This document shows positions 10,501-23,355 of a DNA stretch of 64,000 nt, in pieces. Numbering within the stretch: position 1 is the first letter of the stretch; each line of letters opens with the position of its first letter. The position numbers were made by a program, and so were the translations under genes. This DNA is from Neospora caninum Liverpool (lineage: Eukaryota; Apicomplexa; Conoidasida; Eucoccidiorida; Sarcocystidae), in NCBI RefSeq assembly GCF_000208865.1, contig NC_018397.1, positions 62,001-126,000 on the forward strand. Direction: 5' to 3'. The notes beneath the pieces are model-generated. The model had not been told where the DNA came from. It saw only the letters and a list, made by a program, of their open reading frames with translations, and did not search any database.

Positions 10501-13491
10501 AGCAAGCTCGACGATCTTCAGTTGTGATACTCCTTCCTTCGTCAGCTTCGCCTCCATGGGCAGCATCTGAGAAACCGACACAGAGCACGGGGCTCAGAGA
10601 TCGCGCCTCGAACGAGAAGTTGCTTGGAAGTTGTAGTCATTAACACTGTTGTTTAGTATAAGCATGGCACCCATCCGGTAGTAAGATATAAGATAGTAGC
10701 TAGTCTACCATATAAGATGTAAGTCGCTTGTGGAATGGCACTACGTACGACGGCAAAGTGGAGCACGAACGAGACGGGGGGACGAAGGACCGGCAGACAG
10801 AGACGGAGACATACACCAGGAGAGACAGGAAGGCCGCGAACGGGGCAACAAGGGAAGCGTCAGAGTGCAGTCAGGAAGGCGCGTCTGAGAAGGAAAGCGA
10901 GGGAACGCAGATCAAGAGCCTCGGCGCGAACGAGGCACGACCACGGCGGCGAAAGCAGAAAGAAAGAGCGAGACGGAGAGAAAACAGGGAAGGCCGGTGG
11001 GTACGCGAGAGACAGACGGCGAGGCGACCACCAGGCGACCAAGCCCGGAGCGGAAAGGAGACGCCGGGAGAAGCGCACGCGCCTACGTGCGCGGACTAGG
11101 CGACAAAAGGAAAGACCGACTCAGAGGGTTCCGCCCGACTGCTGGACCGCTTGCGGCCTCGGAAAAGACACTTTGACGGAGCTCAGCGTGGCTCGAACTG
11201 CAGCCGGACGGGGACGGGCGACAGCAAGGGAACGAAGGCGCGGCAACGTGTGAGAAGCGAAGAGAACGGTCGGGAAACAACCGAGGTAAAGCAGACGGGA
11301 GAGGGACTGACGTGTGGGAGAATTTCGTCGTAGAGCGTCGGACCCGCGCACGAGAAGTACGAGGCGGCGAGCAGGACGTTGGCGCAGCCTTTAAGACCGA
11401 GCAGTGCCAAGAGCTCTACAGGCAGGAACAGTTCGAGATCGAAGAGAAACGTCTTATCCAGTGTGTGTGTGTGTCTCTGCTCACGCACGCACACATCCTC
11501 GCATCTGCATCTCTCGCTGGGCGGCTCAGTCAATACACTGTGCGTGTGTATCTACGTTCCCCCACTCCGACGTCGCCTTCGCGCGTGGCGTGCGCGTGTC
11601 TGTTGCTTCGGAATGCCGTGCAGTCGTCTTGAACCTTGGACAGCCGCTTCACAGACTGCCTTTCTTTTTTCGCCGGAACGGGACGAGGCACGGGACGAGG
11701 CACGGGACGAGGCACCACCCCCCCCCCCCCCCCCCCACACGCGTCGCTCACGTGCACCGCCGAGGCGCTCCAGGCGAGCGAAGGAGCTGCGGATGGCATG
11801 CGGATCCCAGACGTCAAGGCGATAGAGAGCGTAAACCAGTGCGGCGGTGTCTTTTGGCGACTGGGGCGGCGCTGCGGAACTCGGGACGAAGCGGGGTGCG
11901 CTCTCCGTTGAGGCGGCTCTCGACCGGGCAGAGCCTTCAGACTCCTCGCTGTAAGGACCGTCCTCGCTTGGAGCCTCACGGGGCGTGCGGCCGCGTCCTC
12001 CACTGGAGTCGCTGAACCCCAGCGAGGACGGGCGCGCGTGGGACGTGGAAGCGCACGCACTGCTTGCGGACGACAAAGCGGCCGGCGAGGACGTTGAAGT
12101 CGCCTGGTCGCAGGGTTGCGTAAGACTCCAGAGGGCCGCCTTCACAGTGGTTTTGTGCCGAACATTCAGCCGGGCCAGAGCTTTCAGCAGGACAGGGACA
12201 GCTTCTGCGGCTCGGCGTCGCTCCGCCGCCGGAAGCGACCCAGCGGGGGACCGCGAGACTACAGGACGAGAAGGCTGAGAGATGCGAGAGGCGCTGCGCG
12301 GGGCCAACGCGGTTCGCCGTCCATCCGTCCTTGTTTCTTCACTCGGGTTCCTCTCTTCCGTGCTTCCCCGCCGAGCCCTCTCGCCGCATGCGCCTTCCTG
12401 CCCTTCGTGGACTTTCAAAAGCTCCGGCGGCAGACTGCGCAGAAGCGCCTCGGCTAGCCGCTGTGGATAGAAGTTGAGGCGCGAACAACTGTCGAGGGCC
12501 GCGACCATCAACGGCAGCGAGAGCTCGCGCACATGGACGGACAAAACATCCGCAGCGCCTCGCAGAAGGGACTGGAACTCGTGCGCCTCGAGAGCCGCAA
12601 AGGAGACGAAAAGGACAACCAAGTCCGCCGGCCGAAAGAGCGCGTTCAACCCGCATGCCTGGACGCGAGCGACGAACTGCTCGTCGTCCAGCGGGTGACC
12701 GTCAGTGCGCGAAATCGGCTCGGCGGGGGAAAGAGACGATCTGGAGGCGACGGCGCCTGTCCCGCCAGGCGTCTTCCTCGCCGGCGCTGCAGTCGCAACA
12801 AAAAACGCGAAGGCGGAACGCGGCGTCTCAAAACTGTGACAGTCGCAGAACGGAAAACGAGGGAACACACCAGAGAAACACAACCAGCGGACAGGACACA
12901 CGAGAGCCCTAACGCATGCACCCAATTTATACACATATTCACATATATATACATATATACATATATACATATATATACACATACATACATATATATATAT
13001 ATATATGAGAGACAGTTGTGAAGTGAGGTGAAGGCGCATACGTGTGCAGAGATGTCCACGTCGAGTGTGCTCTCTGGGGAGTTCCTGGGCAAACGGGAAT
13101 ATCTTATCACATTGAACAGAACCTTCAAAATCATTTCCCCGTGGATATGCCCCGTTAAAACGCATTTTCCGCTGGCTGGTTACAGAGTCCAAGAACTGGA
13201 ACTCCACCTATTTTGGCGATGAGAGATCATAAGAGAAAGAATAAGAGAGACAACACGAGCGAGAACAGGAGATAGAACAAGGAGAGGATAAGAGGGCAGA
13301 TAGGCCGAGGAAACGCAGTCAAGTCAACGCGCAAAAGTACGCAATCGCCTGTGAAACGCTGGAACCGGGACGCGGGATAACGGGAAAGAAAAACGATCGT
13401 GCCTTTTACCTAGCGACATGCATGTGCATGAACACGAATATATCAACCGATTTAGTATACATATACGTAAATGTACGCACGAACACATAAC

Positions 13492-13532
<41 letters not shown>

Positions 13533-15446
13533 GTGAACATGGCGAAAGGATCTACAGCGCACATACATTCGCACATGTGCACATACAGGAGTATGCATAT
13601 ATAACTTCGTATGCCGCTACGATTGCATGCTTGTATATGCATTTACACACAGCGGGAGTGAACGAAAGCTTGCTTTACCCGCCGCGCGTCCGGTGTCAGC
13701 TGGACAGAGAGGCTTGAGGAGTGCAGCGATTTCCGTGAGGAGAGGCACGTGTTTTGCTTTTAGGTCGGCCAGCAGACGGAGGAGGCGAATGACGGCTGCC
13801 GGGTTGAGTGTCTCGAGCACGGTGTGCACGGCCAGGCGACTGCAGATCGCCGCGACAAGGCGGTCAAGCAGCGCCTCTTCTTGCCGCGTCGAGCGGTGCG
13901 CTTTTGCAGAAGCCCATAAAGAGAAGGCAAGAGAGGCTGTTGCGGAGGGCGGGGCGAGAGAAGCCGAATCTCCGGGACCGGTTTCCTCACGCCCGACATC
14001 AACTTCTTTCCCTTCCTGTCCCTTGGCAAACTCCCGTTCTGTTTCTGGGTGTCTCTCCTCTCCGTTTGCTTCCTCCGCTGACGGCGTCACGCGGCTGGGG
14101 AGACGAGCCCTCGACGCTGTTAAACCGGAGCCTGCTGAGTCGTGGAGCGTGTCTCCGCTCCCGTCCGCGACCGTTCTCGCCTCGAAAGCGGTCGCCTCCG
14201 CTGCTGCTCCCAACGACTGACGCGCACCCACGTCCGCTCCGTCTTCCCCTTTCCTTCCGTCTGTTCTGAGGCACATCTCCGGCATTTCCCGCCGCGCGTC
14301 TCCGCGTCTTCGCCGCCGACTCGTGGCGAGGAAAGCCAGCACATGCATGAGTTGCGGTGCGGACAGGACCGGGCTGCTGCCGTGGATTCGCACACCCCCT
14401 GCGGGTTTCGCCTGCGCAGAAGAGAGGAAAACGCGAAAGAACGCTTCCCAGAACCGCGGCGCGTCTCGCACCGGACTGGAGAGAACCAAGTCCCCGCACA
14501 GGAGCACAGACTCCGGGAAGTTGGGAAGAAGCGCCAGCTGGGTGCCGAGTCGCGCGACGATCTCCCGCATCAGCGGCGCGACTGTGGGCGGCGGAGCGCA
14601 CGCGAGAGGCGCGGGACTTCGCCCTGAAGCCACGGACGCGGAACAGAGGACCACCTTTTCCGTCCACCGCACGAGGGCGGCGAGGAGAAGAAGGAGGTCC
14701 GAGGGCGAGAAAACGGAGAGATTGTCGAGAAGAAACTGGAGGTCGTCGTCAACTGCCTGTGGCGTGTCCCAGTCTCCGCTCTCTGTCTCCCCCTTCTCGC
14801 TCTCCATCTCGGTCTGCTTCCCTCGCTTCGCTGCGCAGCAGCCCGCCCCTGTGTCACCTGTCGCGATGGTCTGCAGCCGCTCGAGCAGCGACTGCGCGCG
14901 GCTCTTCACCTGGCTCGGCGACAGCGGCGAAAGGCCGAACGGCCGCAGAGACGCGAACCGACGGGGAAACAGGGCGAGAGAGCGCGCCGAGGAAGACGTG
15001 GAAGGAGCGGAGCACGACGCGGCAGGAGAAAGAGAAGAGAGCTCGGCTCGGCCCCCGCGACGAGGGGGAGAGAGAGAACCCTCAGTGACACGAGACGGGG
15101 GAAAGGCAAGAAGCGACTGACGAGCCGAGAGACGCGACACTAAGTCTGCTGAAGCCGGCGCGAGGAACGACGAAGGGAAGGAGGAGCAAATCGAGCCGGA
15201 GGAAGGAGACGCGATGGGCGGATGCGACACGGCTTGGAAACTATGAGAAGAGAACGAAGAAGGGTTGCCTGACAAAACCCACGCGTCGAGGCGTCGGGTT
15301 CCGAGACGTGGGCGACAGCCAGGTGGCCGCTTTGCAGTTTGCGAGTGCCCGGCGCATCCTCGCATCTCCAGAGACAGCGCTGGGACGGCCCGGATGGACA
15401 CTCTTCCCTCGCAGAAAGGCGAGGAGAGAGAAGGGTTCCTGTGCAT
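7568..15446 (-). CDS. RAP-domain protein, probable organellar RNA-binding factor
   Basis: Nine exons on the minus strand: 15446-13679, 12786-11752, 11415-11312, 10566-10496, 10204-10039, 9463-9325, 8738-8663, 8053-8010 and 7668-7568. They sum to 3504 nt with every phase matching, giving 1167 aa and TGA at 7568. The C-terminal about 75 residues are a RAP domain split over four exons: VQVGPYTLDFV, then EHELDIKGVVLEVDGPQHF, then SKLKHRLLTGLG, then GFRIAHVPYFDWLEL. Upstream lie Leu-rich helical repeats of the kind found in RAP/FASTK/OPR proteins (for example around LLDNLSVFSPSDLLLLLAAL), broken by Ser/Arg-rich linkers. RAP proteins are expanded in apicomplexans and generally act on mitochondrial or plastid RNA. 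The RAP fold resembles PD-(D/E)XK nucleases. The Arg/Ser-rich, acid-poor N-terminus from the ATG at 15446 suits a targeting peptide. The precise RNA target is unknown. Exons 3 and 4 are the least certain joins. Confidence 0.88.
11679..11736. repeat. Three 12-bp tandem units followed by a 19-base C tract
   Basis: CGGGACGAGGCA is present three times exactly at 11679-11714. After CCA comes an unbroken run of 19 C (11718-11736). The block lies in the second RAP-gene intron, close to the donor at 11751. Confidence 0.9.
12930..13006. repeat. ATAC/AT low-complexity array
   Basis: Alternating purine-pyrimidine ATATAC and AT units inside the first intron of the RAP gene (12787-13678). Confidence 0.85.
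13492..13533. repeat. AT dinucleotide array
   Basis: Second AT-rich array in the same RAP-gene intron, with one ACAT interruption. Confidence 0.85.
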
Positions 15447-18400
15447 CCTTCAGGGCGCCCGGTCGCGAGCTCACTGGTTTCCTTTGACGTGGAGGAAAGA
15501 GGAAAGAAAGAGAAGACGACGTCTTTTTCAAACATTTCCGGGGAGCGAAGAACGGAGTCCCTGTCCTTTCCAACCTCGCGCGGGGGAGAGGTGCGCGTAC
15601 ACCCCACTCAGTTGAAAACCATGTCTGTGTGCTCCTCGTGCAGTAGCCATGGCGTTGTAGGGACGCGGGGGGGTGGGGAACTAAGGAGCACAGATAAGTT
15701 CCTCCAGTTGCATGAAAAAGCGGCTGCAATCGCGATAAACTTACATCTCATTCGACAGCTGCGTCGCGTATATCCACCGCATTCCGCGGACGGGAATGCC
15801 GGTCTCTCGGGGGCGAAGGCGACCACACGAGGTAATTACGCGCTTCAACTGAGAGAGGGCTTTAAGCGTGCACGTCTCAGTCCTAAAGTTCTGCGTTCGT
15901 ACTTTTCTCAGCCACCCGCAGGAGAGTGGAGAGATCAACAACGCAGCGCGATTTTCGACGCGGAAAATGCGCAGAACGCGTTAACGACGAGGCGGAGACG
16001 CTGTTGAAGGCGAAGAAGGGATACTACGAGAGGTATATACGAGAGGTAAATGAGAGGCATGGGTAGCAGAAAAAGAAAGGAATGGAAGAACTGGATCCTA
16101 TCTGTTTCGTGGAAGAAAGGTGCCAGGAGAAAATATCCCGTTGCTGGAATCACGAATCGTGTCGCGTCGGTGGGGTCAAAATTGAAGGCTGGACGAAAAC
16201 GGAAACACAAAGACAACTTTGGAGCTTAGCAGTTAACCGTACTGGTTTCCGGAACCTTCACGTTCTCCGCCGGTCGTAGAACAAGGAAGAGGGCTTTGAA
16301 AAATTCACCGAGCGTCGGTCTCAGCGATCCAGAGACAGAGAGACAGACGCGAAAGGCGTCACCTCGGCGCTCCCAGGTCAGCGTTCTCTTGCCTTTGTAA
16401 CCTGCATTTGTGCCGGGGAAGATTTTTCCTAGACGGTGTTTCCGTCAAGGCCTCTCTTAAGAAGAATTCCATGAAGAAAAGACACGAGAACGGGGAAACC
16501 GGAGCGAAGTGTCGAGTGACGGGCGCGGGTGCTGTCCTGCCGTGTATCGTTGACGCATGCGCTCGCTTCGCGGTCTCGAGCTTGGAAAGCGGCTGCTCTA
16601 GTTCCTCGTTTGCGGAGGGAGAGAGAAATGCGGATCTGCTGAGTTAAGCATGAGACAAACGAGGCAAAAAAAACAGAGACCGCGGGACTCTTTATGCCCC
16701 TGGTAATGAGAGACGGACTTCCAGGGCCCTGTCTCGAGCGAGAGAGAGACTCACCGGAGGAAGGAGACACCGCGTACCTTGTAGGGACCGGCCGTATCGC
16801 AAAGTCTGAGGGATACTCGACAAAAAAAATTCGAGTGCGGGAACTGATTCCTTTTGAAAGTGCGCCATTTAGAAAAGGTACCGAGGAAGCTTTCCAGAAG
16901 CACGAAGAACAAGAAGGAAAGGGTCTGGAGAGGACACACGCAGTGTATAGTCTTTGGTCAAGACAGAGAAGTGCGCGAAGCGCAAGATGCGCCTGCTTTG
17001 CCGTCGCGCTCTTTGCGGACACACTGTCCGCCGGAGGGAACATCTTGATGGACGGTAAGCGCGACCGCGCAGTCCAGCTCTGCAAGTAAATATACGTGCG
17101 TCTGGACCGGAATCGAAAGGCCAACCTAATCGATAGATAAATATAAATGGAAAATGGGTTGAAGGGGGCGGGATGAAGGAAGGCATAGCCTCCGTCCCTT
17201 CCACTTGTGTGTATCAACACAGAGAGAGAGGGTGCCCAAAGAAGAACCACTCTTTCTGACACCGTGCTTTCCCGAGTCTGGACTACAATCGTAACTCTCT
17301 CTCACGGTAGATGTGCTGATCCGTCGTTAACAAAAGCAAAGTTGGACCCAAGAGACGGAGATACCACCCTCTGTGACATACTGAAACTTGCTCTAGTTTG
17401 GGTCAGCGCGGGCCAAGTGCAGATACGTGTATTCCGCATTCATCTGTCTGAGCAGCTAGCTTTCTGCCTGTCGCCGGTTCTTCCGTCTTCTGCGGTCACT
17501 GCGTCGACAGTGGCAACCACGGCTTCGCTGAGGCTACCCCGGTTGCCTAGATTGAGAGCCAGGAAACATACGCGTTCCTCAGCGTAACACCTTCCAATCC
17601 GATTTGGCCGTTTGCCTTGTTTATGCACACTCTTCGCAGTTTCAGCTCTTGCGTCTCGCCATTTTCAGACGACAGACGACAGCAGTTGCGAACTGAGTGC
17701 ACACCGACGTGCCTGAACGCGTCTACCTGGCATCGCACGCCAAGCTGAACTCCATCTGCGGCTTCGGCGTCTAACTGTTCGCCAGTCTCGAAGACATCCA
17801 CACAACGTCACTGCAGGCGTCTCTGTCTGTGGCCCCAACTACTGCTCCGTCTGGCTTTCGCATCTACACACGCAGGTACGTGGAAGTGTCTCGAGTGTAA
17901 AGGAGTGGAATCAGTGAAGTATCGACTAGCGCGCAGGAGTGGCTGTTACGTTGCCGCAGGGGCTCTATAGCTCTTGACGCGCCGTGCCTCTCGGCCGTTT
18001 GCGGCCTTTGCGGCGTCGCCCATGCGCTTCCGCTGGAATCAAAGCTCCTAACGGTCGCGGCGACTGCGCGTCCAGTTCCAACGCGAGGACCACTGAGCTT
18101 GTCACGAAAAGGTTCCCGGAGCTCGTCCACCGTTGTCCCTCCCTCCCCCTCGTGTCAGGCTCTCTTCTGTGAGCGCGATGCGCCAGCTTCCCCCGCCATC
18201 CACTTTGTCTCTAGGTTCTTCCATTTGATTCGTGTTCATCATGCGAGTCACAGCGGGGACGTCACACACCGTCCGTCGCGTTCTCTGCGCCTCTCTTCCG
18301 TGTTTTTTTTCTGGGGAGTCTCCCCCCGCTAGCTCCCCCTCAAGGACACTGCCTTTCACGACCCGTCCCCGCGCCTCTTTGTTGCCTCTCGAGAAAGGTG

Positions 18401-18558
18401 TATCGACATCTTCCTGAATCCTGCATTTCGCTCGACGGGACGCGTGGGTGTCCGGCGCTCGCCTTTCCCTCGACATCCCTCCCCGCCCCCGTCTCACACC
18501 GCGTTTTTTTCTCGCCGTCCCTGCTCTAGAGCGGGCCGCCTTCTTCGCGCCTCGGGGC
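15447..18558. other. Spacer between RAP gene and proteasome gene
   Basis: Likely contains the RAP-gene promoter and 5' untranslated region and the 3' untranslated region of the proteasome gene, both transcribed leftwards. Long open frames exist on both strands (for example the - strand at 16429-17262) but show no domain, splice partner or codon pattern that I trust. A GCATGC word occurs at 16555-16560. Confidence 0.45.
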
Positions 18559-20848
18559 TCAAGCCTCAACCATCTCGACTTCTTGCGAGAACTCGAGACG
18601 GTTCTTGAGGTGTTCAATCTTCTCGAGGAGAACCGGCGTCGTGCCTTTGGGGAAGACAGGGTGCGTCGCCTGGAACGGCCGCTGCGTGGGCGTCTCGTAC
18701 TGGCGAATGTGCTGCGCACCCTCACGGGTAATAATGCACAGATCGATGTTTCCGCCACTCCCCAAATCGTTCAGGACACCAGCTTTGATGGCATCGCACA
18801 CGAGGGCCTTTCCCTCCTCCAGTGTCATGCCGTCCTTGTACCCTACGGGAAAACAGAAAGGGCTCCAGTGTCGAGTCAGAAACCGCGCGAAGCGCAGCAG
18901 ACGCGAACGCGTAAAGTTTCCGCGTCGAGACGAAACTCTGTGGAACCGCAGTCCAGGCTACTACGGGGTTTTAAAAGGAGAGGGACGGGGGCGTGCCGTC
19001 AAACGGTTGTCGCCGAAAAGCAGAAAGCCCAGCCACCCCACGCTGACATGAGACGCGAGCCGCGGCTGCTAGCCGAAAGAACCTGGGTTCGATCAGCCGC
19101 GACCCGCGTTCGAGGCCGAAACAGAAGACCGGCGACAGCAGAACCGCGCGAACACCCGACACCGCCTCGGACACGACTCCGACGGACTGTTCATGATGTG
19201 TATAACCTTTTCTAGGGAGACGACAGACACGGCAGTATCGTACGAGTCCGACCTAGGGGCGCGCCTCCTTGTCTCCAGACCCCGGCAGGTGCTCGCCTCC
19301 CTTCCTCGCTTCTTCTCTTCCTCGCTTCTTCGCCTCCCTCGCGTTCGTCTCCCCACCTGCCTCGACGTCTTTCAACCGCCTGGTCGCCTTCACAGCCTCT
19401 TTCTTACCTGCCTCTAGGATGGCCATGGCATTCAGACTGCCGCTGCCCATGGCTGCAAAGTTCGAGCAGTCCGTGCTGCCGTGTGGATGAATTTTGTAGA
19501 TATGTGGGCCCTTGAAATCGACGCCGCCGAGGACCACTGCGCAACCCTTGTACCCCTGACAGCAAAAAGGAAACGCTCAAATTTCGCACAGAGAAGCTGT
19601 TCGCGACACCGAGGAAAGAGAGCTTACGAGAAAAAGAGAGGAAGCCGCACTCTGCCGAACCCTCAACTGCATATGCCTGCAAACGCACCCCTGGCCGACA
19701 GTTCCACCACTCGGACTACGCCTACGGAGGGAGAGAGATATTTCCGTGCCATGCATGCGTCCCTGTGAATCTCTGCAGTGCGTTTGTGGGCTGGAGCGGG
19801 GACCGACGAACCGTCGTCCGCTGTCCAAAAGTGCGGCTCTTCTTTTCGTTTCTCCAGAAAAGACAACCGGCTGCGGTTCGTCAGAGGGCATATCGAGTCC
19901 ACGAATAGCTCCACGTAGAATAAAGATTCTCGCGTACCTGGTACTTGAAGAGCTCCTGGCTCAGAACGGAAACGGCCATGGAGACGCGAGGCTAAGGTGC
20001 GAGAAACACAAAAGTGACGGACGCAGAATGTGCCCAGTTTCGAGTCCAGAGCCGGCCAAGAGAGACTTCCACGTGACCGGCGTCGAAGACAACCGAGTTC
20101 GAGAGGCGAGGGCGTCCACACACTGGAGCGTATTCATCCTCTACACAGTACGGGAAGTGCACACTAGGCGGCGAGCAGTGTTCCATGGAGGTTGAGTACG
20201 TCTAACGGCAAGAGACGAAACTCTCTCTTGTGAAGCGGACCGGGAGGCTTCTCCTTATCCTTTGAGGGTCAGAACGGCCGACGGGACAAAGAGGGATAAA
20301 CGACAGTCTGCTGCCACAGTGCGTGCGTGGCAACCCACCCCGCGGAGTGTCTCGTCTGTCTGCCTCACACTGCTTCCTCGCAAGGAAAACACGGCTGCTT
20401 CTAGCGAATGTCTCGGGACTCGGAAAGCGAAAAGGGAAAGACCACCGTCCTGCACGAGGGACAGGCAACGCACCTGCGCATTGGTGTTGAGACGGTGCAA
20501 TTCGACCTGAACGGCGAGCCAGTCGCACATGTGGTCCAGATCGGCAGCGGTGCCGGCTCCTGCGGCGTACATGTTATCGGCGATTCTGTGGAGTTTGCTG
20601 CAGTTTTTGTCGGCCACGATCGTGCCTTCCGTGGCGCGTGTGTCGGCGCCCAAAACGACCGCGCCGTTGCACACAACCCCGCAGATGGTCGTCCCTGTTT
20701 TTCGGGCGGGGGGCAACCCGGGCGGCGTCGGCGAGCCTGCCGAGGAGGGACAACGCTTCGCCGCGTCCATGAGCAAACGGACATTTCTCTGGTGGTTGGA
20801 GAAGTCGTAGCCTCCGCGCTGGAGGGCCAACTGCGCGATGCTGTCCAT
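18559..20848 (-). CDS. PSMB7 homologue: 20S proteasome subunit beta-2 (PSMB7/PUP1-type), trypsin-like
   Basis: Four exons, 20848-20474, 19991-19938, 19555-19408 and 18842-18559, sum to 861 nt in phase, giving 286 aa. A 52-residue propeptide ends in RKTG before the catalytic Thr (TTICGVV). Counting the mature Thr as 1, Asp17 (GADTRATEG), Lys33 (ADKNCSK) and Gly45 (AAGAG) are present. Gly45 is the pocket residue expected of the trypsin-like beta-2 subunit. Later motifs include [18 protein letters not shown], the MGSGS loop and [10 protein letters not shown]. The C-terminal arm that wraps the neighbouring beta-3 subunit is present. The ATG at 20848 begins the segment that aligns with known beta-2 propeptides. 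An in-frame extension upstream looks like leader sequence. It cleaves after basic residues in the core particle of nucleus and cytosol. All key residues appear intact. Confidence 0.96.
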
Positions 20849-23355
20849 CGTGGAAAAGGCAGAGAGCCACACGGTGGAGGCCGAAGGGTTGCAGCGAAAA
20901 AACGTAGGCACGACACGGAGCCGCACAGCGAGAGAGAAAGCTCGAGAACGGGACGGTTGAAAACGAACGGAGCTCCGAGGTGCGACAGGCCAGGATCAGA
21001 CACCGACCAGAGACAACACGGCGGAAGACAAAGGCGGGGCAGGCGGTGTATGTACAGGGGAGTCGAATGCAAAGTGAAAGGAAACGAGAAACAGGGAGGA
21101 AACGATGTGCACACAGGTTCAGGTGGAGAACGGCGGAAGAAATCCAAGAGAAAATAACGAGTGGCAGTCGCAGCGAGACACACTCAGTTCGGAAGATACA
21201 CCGGTGTGACAGGGGAGTCGCAGGGTGGGTGGCCGCAGAGAGTCAGCCTTGCCGAGTGTCTTTTTGTCCTACAAATCCAGGACCACGGTTGCTCAAGACA
21301 TTTCTGTGTGTGAAGCGTCCACACGCTAGGCCTTCCAGAGGAAAGGAGGACAGGTAAAGTCGCCAAGTGTCTTTTTCTTGCCTCTCTGTGCCTGCGCGCG
21401 TGCATGCAAGAAGGCGCTCAACTCATGTCCCTGCCAGCCACGGTACGGACGGCTGCAGTTCCTGGCAGCGCTGAGGTCTCCAGAACTTCTCGACTGGGTG
21501 TGTACCGTTCAGATATGAGAAACTCTTTCGGCCGGTTCACAGATTTTGCCCAAACGGGTACAAGTCTCGAGAATGTCCTGTTCGGTGCTGCGTAAGGCTA
21601 GAGCCCCCGGAACCCTCTCATCGCGCGGCCTCCCCAGCCGCACCCGCATGCCGCACGACGTGTGTGCTTCGGTCTTCACATCCGTGGCTAGTCTTACGAG
21701 TTTCCTTCTGGATTTCCGGTTGGTGTGAGCACATCATTCTTGTTTAAAGGGTATGTTTCCTCCTTTCCGTGCTGAACACAGCGTAACTTTTCCTAACTCC
21801 CCCGACAACGCAGTCGTCCTCGGCCAGTATATCCTCGAGTAGTAAACGGAGCCGTAGGGAGCGAAGATAATCTAATATGTAACAGGAGGATCCGGTCAAT
21901 CTTTGCGCCAATTTGCCTACGAAGCATGTTCAGCACCTCGTAGGGTTCGAGGTGGGCGTCAACATCGAGCAGGTCCTACCGATGAGGCGGGGCCGCTACT
22001 CGTTCTGGATTTCTGTCGTTTCCGCACTGGGCAAATTATGGCGACACCCCGATAGAATGAAGGTGAAACCTCGGTAGTTCCATGCTCTCTTCTAGCCGAG
22101 GCGTGCACCCGGCTAACGACGATGTACAACTCTCTCCTTCTGGGATCGTGTGCGTTTAGATACATTACTGTGTTTTTCTCGTGGCGCCTCTGTTGTCTCA
22201 AATTGTAAGTAACTCGTTGATGGGATAGCACATCCGACATTTGGGGTACGTCTATGGCGGCACTGTTACGTTGCCAACTCATGGCGTAGTCCGGACCGCG
22301 AATTGTTGTGAGAAAACGAGAGCCGGGTAGAAGAATTCAGGGCAAAGTTCCGGACCCCATTCATCTGAATTGTGTGTGCCGGCGGTCACTCGCAGCAAGC
22401 CTGCACAGCTGGCCGTACCAAACATCCTCATAGCAGCTGCAACTCCGCCCCGCAGAGGAAAACAACGCATTCGCCGTCCAAAAACAGTGATCCGCCTAGT
22501 GTGCGCACGCGATACGCATCGCGAATCTCGAAACAGCTGTCACTGGTAAAAATGTTTGGCCGACTGCTGATCCAGTAAACGGGTTCCTGCCGCGAGTGTT
22601 GCTATTCGAGAGGCCTCGTGAGAGTGGTGTGTCGTTTCGAGCTGAGGTCTGTGTGCCCGGTCTTCTACCCGCGAACGGAAACATGGTGTCACGATCTGTC
22701 AAGCGCTCGTGTACACAAGCCGAGTGCACGCCTCGTGTGCATGAAACTCGGTGCGTCGACTCTCCTGAAGAAACCGAATCTTGTCGTCACCAGTTAGAAT
22801 GGCATACGCGTCGGGCAGCTCTAGAACAAGCGCTTACTTTAGCTACACGGACACTACAAAAGCGGTCGCCTCCAGTTTAAGTACGAGCAACGCGTCTGCT
22901 TCGCAGTGGCGCCGAGAACTGTTGCGAGAAGGCAACCCTGCGGGAGAAAGCGGTGCCCCGTCGAAGTACAGTGGAGGCAAAAAGACGGTCTCTTTTAGAT
23001 GCTAACGAAGCCTGGCTTTTGAAGCAACGGCCGTCAGTCAGCCGCCCGTTGCTTGCACGCAAACCTCCCGAAAAAATTTAACAAAGAGTTTAATACAATA
23101 GTTTTCTATAGAAACTGGCCCGCGATGCCCTGCTGTTCGGGAGTCTAAAACGCCTTGAAAAGAGCATGCATTGCGACGCAACAAAAGGTCCGCACCTTGA
23201 GTGCCGAGTTTTGGAGATCTACGCTGCCTCGCGCGAAAGGCACGAAGCGCTGGACTCCGATGAGAAGAACGACGGAGCTCCTGCACTGGGACATTTCTGA
23301 GAAAACTGAACGCGCTCCACTTGGCCTCGGTGTGTGTCGCTTCTCCGCCGGATGC
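20849..23355. other. Intergenic, proteasome promoter side and downstream end of next gene
   Basis: No convincing coding exon was seen. The first several hundred bases lie upstream of the proteasome beta-2 start. Confidence 0.45.
21402..21407. promoter_or_regulatory. GCATGC element upstream of the proteasome beta-2 gene
   Basis: GCATGC (in TGCATGCA) lies about 555 bp upstream of the beta-2 start codon. This palindrome is a known ApiAP2-type target and promoter-enriched word in Toxoplasma and Plasmodium. Function here is inferred from sequence alone. Confidence 0.25.

Noticed and set aside
9674..10588. Long minus-strand frame over RAP exons 4 and 5
   Set aside because: It reads through introns in a different frame from the phase-consistent exons and is Ser/Phe/Leu/Arg low complexity.
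15339..16007. 222-codon plus-strand frame overlapping the RAP first exon
   Set aside because: It is partly antisense to a well-supported exon and lacks a family match or splice partner.
16429..17262. 277-codon minus-strand open frame upstream of the RAP gene
   Set aside because: No domain, skewed composition, and it covers a probable promoter/5' UTR. Length alone is not enough in this GC-balanced DNA.
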